Assembly: GCA_025403435.1 (NCBI GenBank)
Contig: CM046338.1
Span: 20,639,141 to 20,703,140, forward strand
Length of the DNA stretch: 64,000 nt
Direction: 5' to 3'
Origin: Artocarpus heterophyllus
Lineage: Eukaryota > Streptophyta > Magnoliopsida > Rosales > Moraceae
Shown here: piece by piece, positions 1 to 13,133 of the stretch
Numbering within the stretch: the first letter of the stretch is position 1
Layout of the letters: the number at the start of each line of letters is the position of its first letter
Position numbers and translations under genes: made by a program
The notes under the pieces: generated by a model
The model's database searches: none
What the model saw: only the letters and a program-made list of their open reading frames with translations
Told to the model about the DNA's origin: nothing

Positions 1-578
1 TTTAGTCATGTAGTTTTCTAATTTTACCTCAAATTCAAATTAAAAAACCCATAATCCTCACCCTAAACTAAACAACCCTCTCTCCTCTCTTTCTCTCTCT
101 AACAATGATGACGCGACTCTAGAAGATTGTGACTAGACGATGACGACGATGGCAAGATGGCGATGGTGATAGAGAAGACGCAAAGGCATTGACGAACTTT
201 GTTGTGACGAAGTTGGCTTCTTCCTCCATCTCCTTCGTGGCAGGCTAGGCTCACTCTTGAATGCCATTGCGAGGCTCTGGTTGCAGAGAGGAGGGGAGCA
301 CGACAGCCCTAAGCGTGGCCTTGCATCACCAATGCTCTTGCGGGGATTGTAGGTTGTATGAAGTCGATGTTGTCGCGGTCAAAATGCGTTTCTTCCTTGT
401 TCAACACCGGAAGTGCCAAGGCCGTCTAGGATCTCCACCACAACGTTGTCCTGTGATCGTTCTCTGTCTGGTGATTGTCGTTGGAGCTTCACCGATGAGA
501 AACAAGTGTAGAGAAAGAAAGAGACGAGAGAGAGAAAGAGAAAGGAGAGAGAATGGGGGGATTTTGTGTGGAGAAAGA
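1..578. other. Intergenic sequence, no gene supported
   Basis: This stretch has CT-rich and GA-rich simple sequence (about 80-105 and 505-560) around a more GC-balanced block. An open frame of 130 codons runs from 261 to 653, but its translation is low complexity, with an Arg/Glu repeat produced by the GA tract. It matches no domain I recognise and runs into the inverted-repeat element that begins at 579. Confidence 0.5.
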
Positions 579-942
579 GTCTGTTTGGTACAGCTTCTGT
601 TTGTGCTTTTAGTCAGTAGAAGAAGAGAAGTAAAAGTTGTAATTTTTCAGTAAGTGTTTGAAATCATATTTTAAAAGAGCTTTAATAGGTCAAAATGGTT
701 TCAATTATCTTTTAAATTTGAAAAATGCTATATTTAAGCTTATAATGTATTATTGATACTTTGGTACAAGTTTCAAGTCTATTTCAGAAGTGTTTTTTTG
801 AGAAGCTACATTTTGTGGCTTTGACATGAAGTACTTTTGGAGAGCAAAAGCTCTTCTGACAGTTCATTCAAACGCTTCCACAAGCAGCTTTTGGACTCCG
901 AAAGCTAAAAGTAGCTTTTAGGAAGCCCTCCCAAACAGGCCT
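579..942. mobile_element. MITE-like element with hAT-style terminal inverted repeats
   Basis: The left end reads GTCTGTTTGGTACAGCTTC and the right end, read on the other strand, reads GGCCTGTTTGGGAGGGCTTC. This gives imperfect terminal inverted repeats around a 364-bp core with no coding capacity. Poly-A/T and AGCTTTT-type motifs continue the inverted symmetry inside. The (C)CTGTTTGG terminus is common in non-autonomous hAT-like plant elements. I could not find a convincing 8-bp target duplication, so the superfamily is inferred. Confidence 0.55.
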
Positions 943-1134
943 AAAACATTTTTTTAAAAAAAAGTGCTATTTTTTTCTACCAAAAAAAATAATATTACTC
1001 TAATTTTTATTACACTCCTTAAATTGGCAATTTCCTTCTTTCGCCCAATAGTTCCTTGGCAAAAGTTTTCTACCTAAAATTCCCAAACAATAATTTCAAA
1101 CAAAAAAAATCCAGAGAATAAAACACAAGAATAT

Positions 1135-1295
1135 GGGTCCGTTTAGTTGTGTTTTCAAAATAGATGAAAATGATTTTGTTTGAAAAAGAAGAATTTTTTG
1201 AAAATTGTGCTAAAAGTGTTTTTGAAATTTTGTCTCAAAAAGCTTATAAAAACATTTCCAAAAATTTTCAAAACAAAACCAAACCAAATAGAGCC
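1135..1295. repeat. Small terminal-inverted-repeat element, copy A
   Basis: It begins GGGTCCGTTTAGTTGTG and ends CCAAACCAAATAGAGCC, which are imperfect inverted repeats of each other. The 161-bp interior is noncoding and AT-rich. A sister copy follows after 3 bp, aligned in the same orientation along its whole length. It is probably a very small MITE. Confidence 0.55.
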
Positions 1296-1298
1296 TTA

Positions 1299-1455
1299 GG
1301 GGCCGTTTGGTATTGTTTTCAAAATAGGTGAAAATATTTTTATTTTGAAAAACAGAAATTTTTTAAGAATTGTACTGAGAGTGTTTTTAAAATTTTTGTT
1401 TTAAAAAACATGTGAAAACATTTCTAAAAATTCTGATAGCGAAACCAAACAGGAT
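1299..1455. repeat. Small terminal-inverted-repeat element, copy B
   Basis: It begins GGGGCCGTTTGGTATTG and ends GAAACCAAACAGGAT. Its interior (GTTTTCAAAATAGGTGAAAA and following) matches copy A closely, so the two form a tandem pair. There is no coding capacity. Confidence 0.55.
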
Positions 1456-3180
1456 TAGTTTTCCTCCATGGTCAATATAAGATTCGGATCCATATTTGTA
1501 AAAGAACATGCTGCCAGGCTAATGCCAACTTTACCTTTTTTTTTTTTTAATTTGATATGCAAATGCCAATATTTCGAGCCATATAGATTCAGTTTGGACA
1601 AAAATTTGTCCACTACTAACATATGTGGATCAGTGCCCGTATTATTCTTGCATTATGATTGTTCGACCTCGCCCTTTATAAAATGTGTTAATTTATAAAA
1701 ATACATATACGTCTTTTACCAAAAAGAAAAAGATAAAATATCTATAGTACAGGTAGTAATAAGTTAAAGAATTGAAATATTTATTCAGCTAATAGGTTAC
1801 TTCCTTCCATGCTAATCGTTAATCTGTTTTAAGTGGCAAATATTTTTTTGGAGCTCTGATAGTTGGAAATTTAGGAATTAAAACTTTTTTCAAAAGCAAG
1901 CTGAAACTTCTTTTCAGTGGAAAATAATTCCCAAAGTATAAAGCTTTACACGCTCACTAGCTTTAGCATCTAAAAATAAGGACGCCACAGCCAGTCAATC
2001 CCAGACGGAATCCATAAGGGAATAAAGCAAAATAAATCCCACAAAAAATGACTCCGAGGTACAATTGCGAGAAACATAAATCATATCTAGCATTTTAAAT
2101 TTTGGGACCAACTTCGTAACTAGGGATGACTCCAGTTTTAAGAATATCCTTAACAACATCCTACCAATGTTTTTCCGCATGTTTCGTTTTAAAATTAACA
2201 CTAAAGAAGCCCTCAAATAAAAATAATAATAATAATAATAGTGATACTACCGAGTGACGACGCTTATTATTATTTTTTTTTGGTCTTCTCTGTCTACGCC
2301 ATTGAGCAGGAAGGAAAAGGTAATGTTTTCGTCCTTATTCGTCCATTACGTTTCTCCTTTCTATTTTCTTTGAAAATAAACAAACGTATACTTCCATATT
2401 GAGAGGATTTAACGGGAACCAACGCGTTTGGTAAGATATGATTCGGAAACCCAACGTGTAGACAGAGAACTTTTGTCGGAATTTAGCTGGTTTAAACCCA
2501 CGCACTTAGAAGAAACGGTGACCGTGATCTAATGTCCTGTTCCACCATAAAATGCTAAGGTTTACACCTATTGTTAGTTAAACACCGCATGTATGAATAA
2601 TTGCGTCATTAAGACCTAATTGATTTCTATTCTTCATAATAACAAATAAAAAAAAAGACCTACTTGATTTCACATTTTCTGATCGCTAATGGCAAAACAG
2701 AAAAGAAACTAATCCAAGGCAGACACAAACCCTCAAAACAGTACCTAAAAGAAGCAGAAATTGGAGGTGGAATGGTAGGAAGAAGTCTTGCCTTCCACAT
2801 TCTCATCTGGCTGAAACCGTTGGATGAAAGAAAAATTGAAACATGACAAGGAGGGAATATAATTCTCCGCAAGTATGATGAGAATTTCTATGTTTCAGTT
2901 CTGAGGAAGAAAAATGAGAAGGATTCCCACCAATTCCAAACATGGACACGAGATCTTTATATTCTTTTCTCATTGTTTAAACAGGTATACAACTACAAAA
3001 AGAATCCCGTTTGGTAAGAAATTTTGAACTTACCAGCCGCTTCAGCAAAGGTCAGACATGGGACATTTTGCCACTTAAATGATGTCCACTTGATCCAAAT
3101 ATGACCGACGTAGTTAATTCACACGCAACATAGAGATGATATAACACCGCAAAATTGCAATCATGTTGCAAAAGAGCGGC
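1456..3180. other. Intergenic sequence, no gene seen
   Basis: AT-rich sequence with only short chance open frames, none with a recognisable domain. It contains a short AAT microsatellite at about 2220-2242. It lies downstream of the calmodulin gene on the minus strand. Confidence 0.5.
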
Positions 3181-3555
3181 AGTATACAAGGTATGAGAAG
3201 ATCCATAAAATCAAGGAGACAAAAATTTTTGGATATTGACAATGAAAAGTCACCCATAACCAAAAACATAAGATTCAACCAATTGTTCTAGGTTCATAAT
3301 ACCAAAGGTAGAAAGGAATACAAAATTTAAAAAACACTGCAAAACAAGCTAATAAAGAGACAACAAGCAAGCAAATACTAAAGAAACGGTACGACGAATA
3401 ATGCAAACAAGAAAAGAGACAATCAACCAGCAAAAGCGAGTAGTAACCCAAACAAAGATGTCTGAACGGCAAATAGAACTCTCATGACACTTATCTGCCC
3501 TGTTCCCTTTCTAAATTTTTATGATAAAAGATTTTAGTTTTAGTTAATTTGGTCC
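3181..3555 (-). other. Probable 3' untranslated region of calmodulin
   Basis: This is the sequence directly after the calmodulin stop codon on the minus strand. It is noncoding, and its T-rich and A-rich stretches are compatible with a plant 3' UTR. I could not fix a polyadenylation site, so the left limit is approximate. Confidence 0.35.
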
Positions 3556-5270
<1,715 letters not shown>

Positions 5271-5443
5271 TGCTGAAGCTTGTTGGAGGAGAGAGATAAA
5301 TCACGGGAACCAAACAAGGTCCGATCGAGAGAGGGAGAAAAAGGGCGAAATGAGGCGAAAACAAAGGACCGGTGATTTTTCTCTCTGAGATATCTGTTTG
5401 TCGCTAATGTGGAAAATTCACACAAAGGGATGCAATTTATATA
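5271..5443 (-). promoter_or_regulatory. Calmodulin core promoter and 5' UTR
   Basis: On the minus strand a TATA box, TATATAAA, lies at 5443-5436, about 165 bp before the ATG. This places transcription start near 5405 and gives a 5' UTR of about 135 bp with the CT-rich runs common in plant leaders. Confidence 0.6.
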
Positions 5444-5509
5444 CCGGAAAAATAACGAAAAAAGGATAGTCCACAAGGGCAATTTGATTCTGTCATCCGC
5501 AATAATGCT

Positions 5510-5520
5510 CCACGTATTGG
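5510..5520 (-). promoter_or_regulatory. CCAAT plus ACGTGG (G-box/ABRE core) upstream of calmodulin
   Basis: Read on the minus strand the sequence is CCAATACGTGG, about 70 bp upstream of the TATA box. CCAAT and ACGTGG are known plant promoter motifs. Position supports a role, but such short motifs also occur by chance. Confidence 0.35.
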
Positions 5521-5559
5521 CCATTTTACCCTCATGCAATTAATTCTTGTTTTCAAAAA

Positions 5560-5965
5560 CTACATAATATCTGTTAAATTTAATAAATTTATTTTAATTT
5601 TAACCCCATAAATAAAAAAAATTAAACAATATAGCATTACTATTTTTAAGTATTTTGGGAAAAATATATTTTAAAGATTTTAAAACATAAAAACCTTAAA
5701 TCTCAAAAAAATAGATCTTGAGTTTTACGTTTTTTAAAATGTTAAAATATTTTTTAAAAAAATTTAGAGAAATTTTTTTTAAATAAATTATTCTAATTAA
5801 TGGTATCTTTGTCGTTTTCTCAATAATTTTTGTCCACAAAGTTTTTGATGAATAAAACAAAAACAAGTTTTTCAAATTTAAAGAAGGATACAATTATAGT
5901 TTCTAAAAACAAGGATATAATTTAAGAAATAATTAAAATTGCAAGGTATAGTTATATATTAAATC
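5560..5965. repeat. AT-rich partial copy of the fold-back element at 6463-6941
   Basis: The right part (about 5830-5965) shares ordered blocks with the right end of the 6463-6941 element: AAACAAGTTTTTCAAATTTA, then a GGATA...TAGTTTC block, then AAGGTATAGTTAT. The left part is very AT-rich. It looks like an older or deleted family member. Confidence 0.45.
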
Positions 5966-6462
5966 CTTTGATTTAATTGTACAAGGTATAGTTGTATCGT
6001 TCTACATTTATCCATTCGTCATGGCCAAACATCATTCGACTATGTTTAACTCAGACCACAAACAACCAACCTTGGCTGAACTTCAGGAGCATCACGATGA
6101 GCATGAACCAACCATTGTCGAAGTTTGGGAGTCATTCTCCTTTTCTCTTTGCCCCTGTCTCTCATCTCTATCGTCAAAGCTGTCATGCAAAATAGATGGA
6201 GTCACCATGCGTTGATGTGATGCTCACTTATCAAGTTTTCAATGCCCTCAATACTACCATGGAGATCTCGTAGGTCAAGATGAATACCAAAGTCAGCATC
6301 GAAGAGAAAGAGATATTCGCTCGAATTAGTAGCCCCTACACAGCGACCATTGCGTAGTGGTGGCTGTCTTCGGTACTTAACATATGTGTTTGCTTTGTTT
6401 TGTTTGTTTTGTTTTGTTGAAAAAAATCTATGTTGTTTTATTATTATTATTATTATTTATTT
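5966..6462. other. No gene supported
   Basis: Two overlapping 64-67 codon open frames lie at 5992-6215, neither with a recognisable domain. A TTA microsatellite lies at about 6437-6457. Confidence 0.4.
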
Positions 6463-6941
6463 GGGTTAATTATATAATTGTACCTCCTATCTTTAACTAT
6501 CTCTTAAATTTTTCCTCTATTTATAGAAGCTACAAAAATATTCTTTGAATTTTAAAAGCTTGTTGCAATCTCATCCATATGAATATAAAATTAGGTAAAA
6601 CGACATGACTTCCCTTAAATGATTACGAAAAATATTTTATAAATTGAAAACATAAAAAAGTTCTAAAAGAAAATATCAAATTTTTTGAAAAAAAAGTTAA
6701 ATTTTATGATTTTTTAAATTTTTTGTCAAGAAGAAACATACATTTTTTAAAAAAATTAGATTTAATTGAAGTTATATTTATCTTATCTCTATATTTTTTG
6801 TATTGAAAAAGTCTGCAAGGCATAAAATTAAAACAAGTTTTTCAAATTTTAAAATTCAAAGGATAACTTTGTAGTTTCAAAAAATAGAGGGACAAATTCA
6901 GAAATAATAAAAATTAGAAGGCATAATTATGTAATTATCCC
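6463..6941. mobile_element. Fold-back (long-TIR) MITE-like element, 479 bp
   Basis: The left end reads GGGTTAATTATATAATTGTAC and the right end, reverse-complemented, reads GGGATAATTACATAATTATG. The inverted similarity continues for about 110 bp, including CCTCTATTT...GAAGCTACAAA and CTTTGAATTTTAAAA on the left against CCCTCTATTTTTTGAAACTAC and CTTTGAATTTTAAAA on the right. The middle is AT-rich and noncoding. This is a non-autonomous fold-back structure. The superfamily is not determined because the target duplication is unclear. Confidence 0.7.
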
Positions 6942-8139
6942 TTATGACTCTGTAAAATGCTTGTGATTTTTTGTGATTTTTTTTTTTTTGTATTTTTAAA
7001 GTATTCTGATGATGGCGGTGCTAGGAGTTGAGCGGATACCGAAAGGTATCAAGACAAATACTACTTGGTATCACGATAGGTAAAGGCCAAATATTGGTAT
7101 TGCGGTTCAATACTGGCTAATATTTCATTGATACTAATATCATGATGATTACCGGTCAGTATCACAGATAAATACCTTGAGGGTGTATTTGGCATTATGA
7201 AATATAGTATGATGATATGGCATAACATTCTCTCGATTAATTTTTTTTGTGGCATAAATCAATCCAAATTTTATTTTTGTGGTACATATATAAAGAGCCT
7301 ATGAGTTTGCTTGGGTGGCCCAAACATCACCAAAAAAAAAAAAAGGTTAGGGTTGAGTTGATGGGTTTGGACTTGCAAATTGAGCTTCATTGTATTTTTT
7401 TATGGGTGGGGGAGATAGAGGGTTTTAGGCCAAAATAGAATTGGAATAAAAATTTATAGGCCAAAATGTTTTAAAAGTTAATTAATAGCAATTTTAGAGT
7501 AAATTTTGGATTTACTAATAGCTAAACTACCTAAATATCCTTCTCCATATTTTTATCATTGTGCCTTAGAAGGCCTTAGAAACAATATTAGACCACACAT
7601 ATTTGTCTCTCCGTCCCTCTAACTCCAACATTCTTTCTTTAACTTTCTCTCATCTAGTCTATCTTTCCCGTGCTTATATAAAGCCAGTTCGAGGATCTTA
7701 TTGCCGACTTTATGAAAATAAAGATCTAGAGATCTCGACAGACGATGACTATAGGCAAAAATAACCAAATGCTAATGGAAGAAAAACAACAATCTATAAG
7801 TTCCAACTAAAGACGACAATATGCAAATCTTACCCAAATGCTAATGAGAGATGGTAGAGGAGAAGGAAATAACAGAGACAAAGCAACACCAGAAAGAGAA
7901 ACAGTTGTGACATGGAAAAGAAGAAAGAGAGGAAGAGAGGGGAAAGAAAAATGATCATGAAATGGCAAAGGGAAGGAGAAAGAAAGGAAGAGAGGAGAGA
8001 ACAAAGAGAAACAAATTAAATGAGAGAGGAGAGGAACAAAGGAGGGAGAAACGAGAGAGAAACATAAAAAATGAGAATTAAAAACTAAAAAGGGTACAAT
8101 TTGACAACCACAAATATTAGCCCAAGGGCTAATTAAAAA
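6942..8139. other. Intergenic sequence with a purine-rich tract, no gene seen
   Basis: This is noncoding sequence. About 7845-8070 is strongly purine-biased on the plus strand (GAGA/GGAA runs). The reverse strand therefore carries an open frame of Phe/Leu/Ser that is a composition artefact. The 7030-7190 stretch repeats GGTATC/GATACC-type motifs. Confidence 0.45.
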
Positions 8140-8680
8140 TGATTTTGATAATAACAAACAAGTGAATGGATGTTTACTAATGATCAACTTTTTTTTTTGG
8201 GCAAAGGTTCCAATTTTTTTTGATCTAACTCAAATTGTTGAGAAGAAAAGATTAAAATTTTTACCAAGCTCTCGAGACCAAAATTTTGTAAAGATTGATT
8301 AGAGTTTGAAGACTTGAAGATTGTGCAAGACAAGTTTTATATAGGTATAATTTTCTAATTTAATCTTTTATTGATTGTGTGTGCATTTTATCAATGTGTG
8401 TTTCAATGGTTATGGCTCTTACACATACTTTAATTTACAAAATTGCATGTTGTTCTATAAGATTCTTCAAAGTTATGAAAAATATGTTCTGATACTATAT
8501 TTAATCTTAATTTGTATTAAAAGCAATAATTTGAGAATATATATGTTAGTGTCAAATTTTGGTTAGAGATAATGTTTGTACAATCTCGCAATCTATTTGA
8601 TTACTTTGGTAGTCCATCATGTTACAAAATTCTAAAACTTTTAAATTTCACTACCTCTGACTGGTCAAACAAACATTGTC
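8140..8680 (+). repeat. Sirevirus-type LTR, first part (interrupted by E1)
   Basis: It starts TGATTTTGATAATAACAAAC, close to the TG(T)TTTTGATGATAACAAA start common in Sirevirus (Ty1/copia) LTRs. A GAAGACTTGAAGATTGTGCA stretch of the usual type follows. It is cut at 8680 by element E1 and resumes after the target duplication at 18367. The family assignment rests on remembered LTR features and on the primer site and gag stub that follow the second part. Confidence 0.6.
8676..8680. repeat. Target-site duplication of E1, left copy
   Basis: TTGTC immediately precedes the 5' LTR, and the identical TTGTC follows the 3' LTR at 18367-18371. This is a perfect 5-bp duplication as expected for copia integration. 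Confidence 0.93.
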
Positions 8681-10662
8681 TGTTAGACATGTATGCCCTA
8701 AGGAGTAAAAATGTAATAAGTTTTTGGAGACATTTTTATCAATAAAGAATTTATTTATTATTTATATACCAAATCTTGTCCTCTTTACGTTCATATTTGT
8801 TGAATGTATGTTAAGCAAACAAAAGTCTGAGACTGTCGGCCTAACCTTTAAGAATTGGGCATATGATGGACAGATTATGCCGAAGACACGATTCTTAAGG
8901 TGATAGTCTAAAACATAAGATCCGTAATCGAGGGAATAAAGTTGGGCTCTTTATTCATGTAAAGATTGTTATGTTGTCTATATCCCAATTGGGAGATGGT
9001 TTGTCTTGACCAACAGAGGTGGACTCCATGAGTAGAAACATTGGCACGTTGTCATAGGTGACAATTTGTTAAATTGGGACATAAAGTGAATTGAATTGGA
9101 TTAATAATTCTGTCTCGGCAAATCGATTCACTTTAGACAATTATTTGTATTGTATCTTAATCCTGAGATGAATAGTAGGCCTGTTGTCTTGACTTATGTC
9201 CTTTGATGTACTAAAGGGTGACACCCACATCTTAATAGTGGTGTGCATGCCGATATGTTGGAGGCATGACTCTTGATAGCATAGACCTGTTATTTATAGA
9301 TATGGAATCTATAGCTCCTCTTTAGGAGTAATGATATCCTCTTATATGCGTTATTCTGTAATTGAAAAACTAGAGCACTCAACCATTTGGATACACAGGT
9401 GTAACCGAATGGTATACTGTCTTTGGATGGTAAGTTTTTTGATAGTGAGATAATAGAACGTAAGATAAAAATAATCAGGAAGGTAAAACAAAACTTGTCC
9501 TTAAGCCGATTATGGATAATCATATAGAGATACAATACACCATGATATGTCATGGAGACTTAGCTATACGGGCTTCGTAATTCTATGTAGTTCGAGAGTG
9601 CAACTCCAAGCTTTTCATGGAGTAACGTTGGAGTTGATAATTATAAAATGTATATCTAGGATATTGGGTTTCGTATTTATCGAGAGCTTGAACTATATAG
9701 GTCCATTTGGTCCCCATTGCTAACTCACAAGATCCTGTAACGATACGGCATGCTTTTCAAATAATTGGTAACTTATGTCGGATTTATTAGATTGGTTGAA
9801 ATTTGAAAGAATCAAATAATTTATGTCTGTTTATCAGTTGAATTAATTTTGTGATAAAAATTAATTCAAGATAAACTTGTTGAATTGTAAGGATCGGATA
9901 ATTCTTGTCTGTTTATCGGTTGATTTAATTTTGAATAATTGGATCAAGATAAGCTTGTAGAATTATTAGAAATTCATTTATTTTTCTAGAGATTATCTAG
10001 ATAAAGTTGTTTTAATTAGATAACTTCTCTATTGGGTTATTTGAATTAAAACTAAGACTTTATCCTATATAATCTCGAGTAGAAAATAAAAGATTCGCTG
10101 AGATTTTTTATCAGTAGTTCGGCATGCCGATCCTCAAGTTCGGCCTGCCTACCGTGCAATAAAAAGATCACGTGTTTTCACGTAGATTTTATCCAATATT
10201 GATCAGAATTTGATTCTGATTTGAATTTTTGAGACCTAATCTAATAAGGAGTGACCTTAGACCCAACCTTTATAAATAGGGGGTAAGTCACACAAGTTAT
10301 TTAGATCAATTGAGAGATTAAGAGTGATACTCTGCTGATGAGAATCTAAAAACTCCCTAAGAGCTTTGGTTCACAAATCACGAACACTTGCTTTGGGTTC
10401 TCTCAATTGGTTGGAAGGAAAGTCACCTGGTGGAAGAGCTATATGTGTGAGCCCATACTCACTCCGATCGTGGATAGAGAATAGTAAAGAAGACCAGTTA
10501 GTTGAGACTCTTCTGGAACGTTACTTCTCTTCGCTGATTGCGGGAGCTTTTCAGCACACAAAGGTTTGTAAGATCTGGTTAATTTATGCATGTAGCATGT
10601 CAAACTTGTGTTTTGGAAAATACTTTGATATAAAATTTTTGCTACGTACTATTTTTCTAACA
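8681..10662 (+). repeat. E1 5' LTR, 1982 bp
   Basis: The limits are TGTTAGACATG and CTAACA, set by comparison with the 3' LTR and by the adjoining primer site. It carries a TATA box (TATAAATA, 10271-10278) that would start the element transcript. About 120-150 bp upstream are two palindromic TTCGGC-NN-GCC units (10127-10160); the 3' LTR has four such units. It is about 100 bp shorter than the 3' LTR because it lacks a 52-bp duplication and two palindrome units. Confidence 0.95.
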
Positions 10663-10680
10663 ATTAGTATCAGAGCCAGG
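10663..10680 (+). other. E1 primer-binding site
   Basis: The sequence ATTAGTATCAGAGCCAGG follows the 5' LTR directly. It matches the TGGTATCAGAGC-type site of plant copia elements, complementary to the 3' end of initiator Met tRNA, with one change in the first bases. Confidence 0.9.
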
Positions 10681-11159
10681 TTTTTACATAAATTTACGAG
10701 TTTGTGATCACACTATATGTATGAATTTTGTGATCTTAATCTCTCCTATGCTTGAATTTAATTTTATAGAGAGTTGGCATTCTAGGTTTCTATATATTAT
10801 ATATGTTGTCATGGATTATGTGGTGAATGTTCATTAATTAATTATGGTTGATTAAATAGTTATTTAATTATTAATTAATTAATACCGATTACGGTTCCTT
10901 AGTGGTTAAAATGTGTATCTAGGTTTTTTATGTAATTAGATGGTGGACTATCATCTCCGTCTAGGAATTATTATTTATTTTTAAATTTGTAAGAATTTTG
11001 TAATTAAATAATCGTTCAGAGAAGACGGATCTAGAAGAAAGATGATGGTGCTCCCAGGTATTTCCTAAGTCTCTAATTTTATGTTTTTAAATTGTTGAAA
11101 ATAAAATTGATGAATTGCATTAAAAAATTGTATTTTTTGGAATGGGAGATTTCTGCTTG

Positions 11160-11365
11160 GTCAGCATGCCGAACACACCAGTTCGGTAGGCCAATGGTCA
11201 CAGATCGGCAGGCCAGACTTGTGGTTTGGCAGGCCATCGGTGGGGCAGAAATTAGGTGGCTTTGGCGGCAGGCCAAACTTTTATGAGTCGGCAGGCCGAT
11301 CTTCCTAATCGGCAGGCCGATGGAGCATGACCTATAGGCCAATCACCTAGATCGGCCTGCCAACT
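11160..11365. repeat. Array of about 21-bp palindromic units in the E1 leader
   Basis: Nine recognisable units have the form TCGGC(A/T)GGCC(G/A)A. Their GCC positions are 11168, 11190, 11212, 11233, 11272, 11295, 11316, 11338 and 11359, so spacings are 21-23 bp except one gap of 39 that spans a decayed unit. The array lies about 500 bp after the primer site in untranslated leader. Confidence 0.9.
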
Positions 11366-12317
11366 AAGAGCTGAAAATTTTCAGAAAAGGTGTAGTTTTC
11401 AATACAGTTTTAATTTTATTTTTGGGACAATTCTGAGAAACATTAAATTTGGATATGACCGGAAATATGAAGTATTAGATTCATAGAGGATTGAAGACTT
11501 GAAGATGGGAATTACATGAAGAAGAATATAGCTTGAGGATTCAAGGATGAAGAATCGATAATATGTCTTGATTATTCTCTTGTAATCTTAGTTTTCTATT
11601 CTTTAAGGTGGAGCCATAATATTACGGTTATTTATTATTTTGCTTGTAGCTTTGCTTGTCTGCATTATAATATGATTTGCCATGTATATTGATAACATGT
11701 CAAATAGAATAGGAAGTGCCGCTCATATTAAAATTGTTCATGCATATTCTTAAAATAAAACCTTGATTTCAAAAGATTGTGTAGGAGAAGGTTTTCAAAG
11801 AGAGAACCTAAGGCCTCCATCGTTGGTCCATAGGCAGAACATGGTGGTCTCGACCCCTAGGAAGGGATTTCTATCATGTACCAGATTAGATCTCTGAGAA
11901 GATAAGGTATTTTAGCATGATTTATGGTTGCACACCCCTAGGTGGTGATTATAAATCATGGATAAAATATTGAAATGATGGTTATACAGTTATGTTAATT
12001 TTATTATTAACCTCCCCTAGAAGCTCTGTTAATAAAATTAATGGCCAAAGAAACGATTATTAATATATGTTGGATCATATGGGTCCTGGATGGCATATAT
12101 TAATCAAGAGGGGATCCGTGTTCCTGATTGAATTTGGCATGACTCCCCTAGGAGCTTGTTGAATTCTGAGTTGGGAATTATCATTATAAGGTTGTGATAT
12201 TTTCAAGGTTTTGACACATAAACACATTTGTATTTTTTACATGATTGTGTTATCTTACTAAATTATTATTATATGTTTGCTTATGTTTGGTATATGATTC
12301 TTTATTGTAGATTAAAA
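11366..12317 (+). other. E1 untranslated leader
   Basis: Noncoding leader between the palindrome array and gag, alignable in blocks to the leaders of E2 and E5. It has four CCCCTAG(G/A) motifs, near 11857, 11935, 12016 and 12147, with counterparts in the related copies. Its role (packaging, dimerisation or translation control) is unknown. Confidence 0.7.
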
Positions 12318-13133
12318 ATGTCTAAAAACGTTTTATCATCGATACTTGACAAAAACCTATTAACTAGAGAGAATTATAATGATTAGAAATGGAACCTGGA
12401 TATCGTCCTCTCCTTTGAGAAACTAAAATATGTACTAACAACCCTATGTCCTCCTAAGCCTACGAGAGACTCAACTAATGAGCAATTCCAAGCGTATGAT
12501 CACTAGAAAGATGCTAATAATCAGACCTGCTGCTATGTTATAGCTACCATGAATAACGTGCTGCAAGCTTAATATCAGGATTATGAGACTGTGAAGCAGA
12601 TCTTAGATAATCTTAAGGATATGTTTGGAAGCCAGGCTATAATAAAACGACAAGAGGTGCTTCAGAAACTCTTAAACTGTAAGCAGAGACCGGGGACATC
12701 TGTAAAGGAGCACATGATATTGGTCATGGGTTACCTAGCTGAGGCTCAAACCAATGGAGCCGACATCGATGCTAAAACTTAGATGACTATGGTCTTTGAG
12801 ACTCTGTCAAAGGAATTTATTCCGTTTAAAGCTACTTTTAATTTTAGCAATAGTTGGGATATGACCTTGATGAAATTGATGAAACAGTTACAGGAGTTCA
12901 AACTGCTAATCAGGGAGTCTCCTACAGGCGGTGAGGCCAACATGGTAGCTGCTTTTGGTTCCAATCTCAACTCTAGGAATAGAAAGAAGCAATGGGCCAA
13001 GAACGAGAAGTCTTCTATTTCTGCTAGCACCAAGGGCAAGAAGAAGAAGAAGAAGAACCCAAAGAAGCTTAAGTGCTTCTTCTGTGGAAAGGTCGGGCAT
13101 ATCAAGAAGCATTGCAAGGACTTCCTTTCCTAA
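12318..13133 (+). pseudogene. gag: E1 gag (copia-type capsid and zinc knuckle), broken
   Basis: Gag would form the particle and bind the element RNA. The ATG at 12318 begins MSKNVLSSILDKN. The copia gag region follows, including ILDNLKDMFG and LLNCKQRPGTSVKEHM, then a basic Lys-rich run and a CCHC zinc knuckle, CFFCGKVGHIKKHC (about 13074-13115). Several in-frame stops interrupt it (for example near 12384, 12504, 12570 and 12779). The knuckle itself is intact. Confidence 0.92.

Noticed and set aside
261..653. 130-codon plus-strand open frame as a gene
   Set aside because: Low-complexity translation with an Arg/Glu run from a GA tract, no domain, and it runs into an inverted-repeat element.
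7807..8187. 126-codon minus-strand hydrophobic protein
   Set aside because: Phe/Leu/Ser-rich translation arises from the purine tract on the other strand; no domain or gene context.
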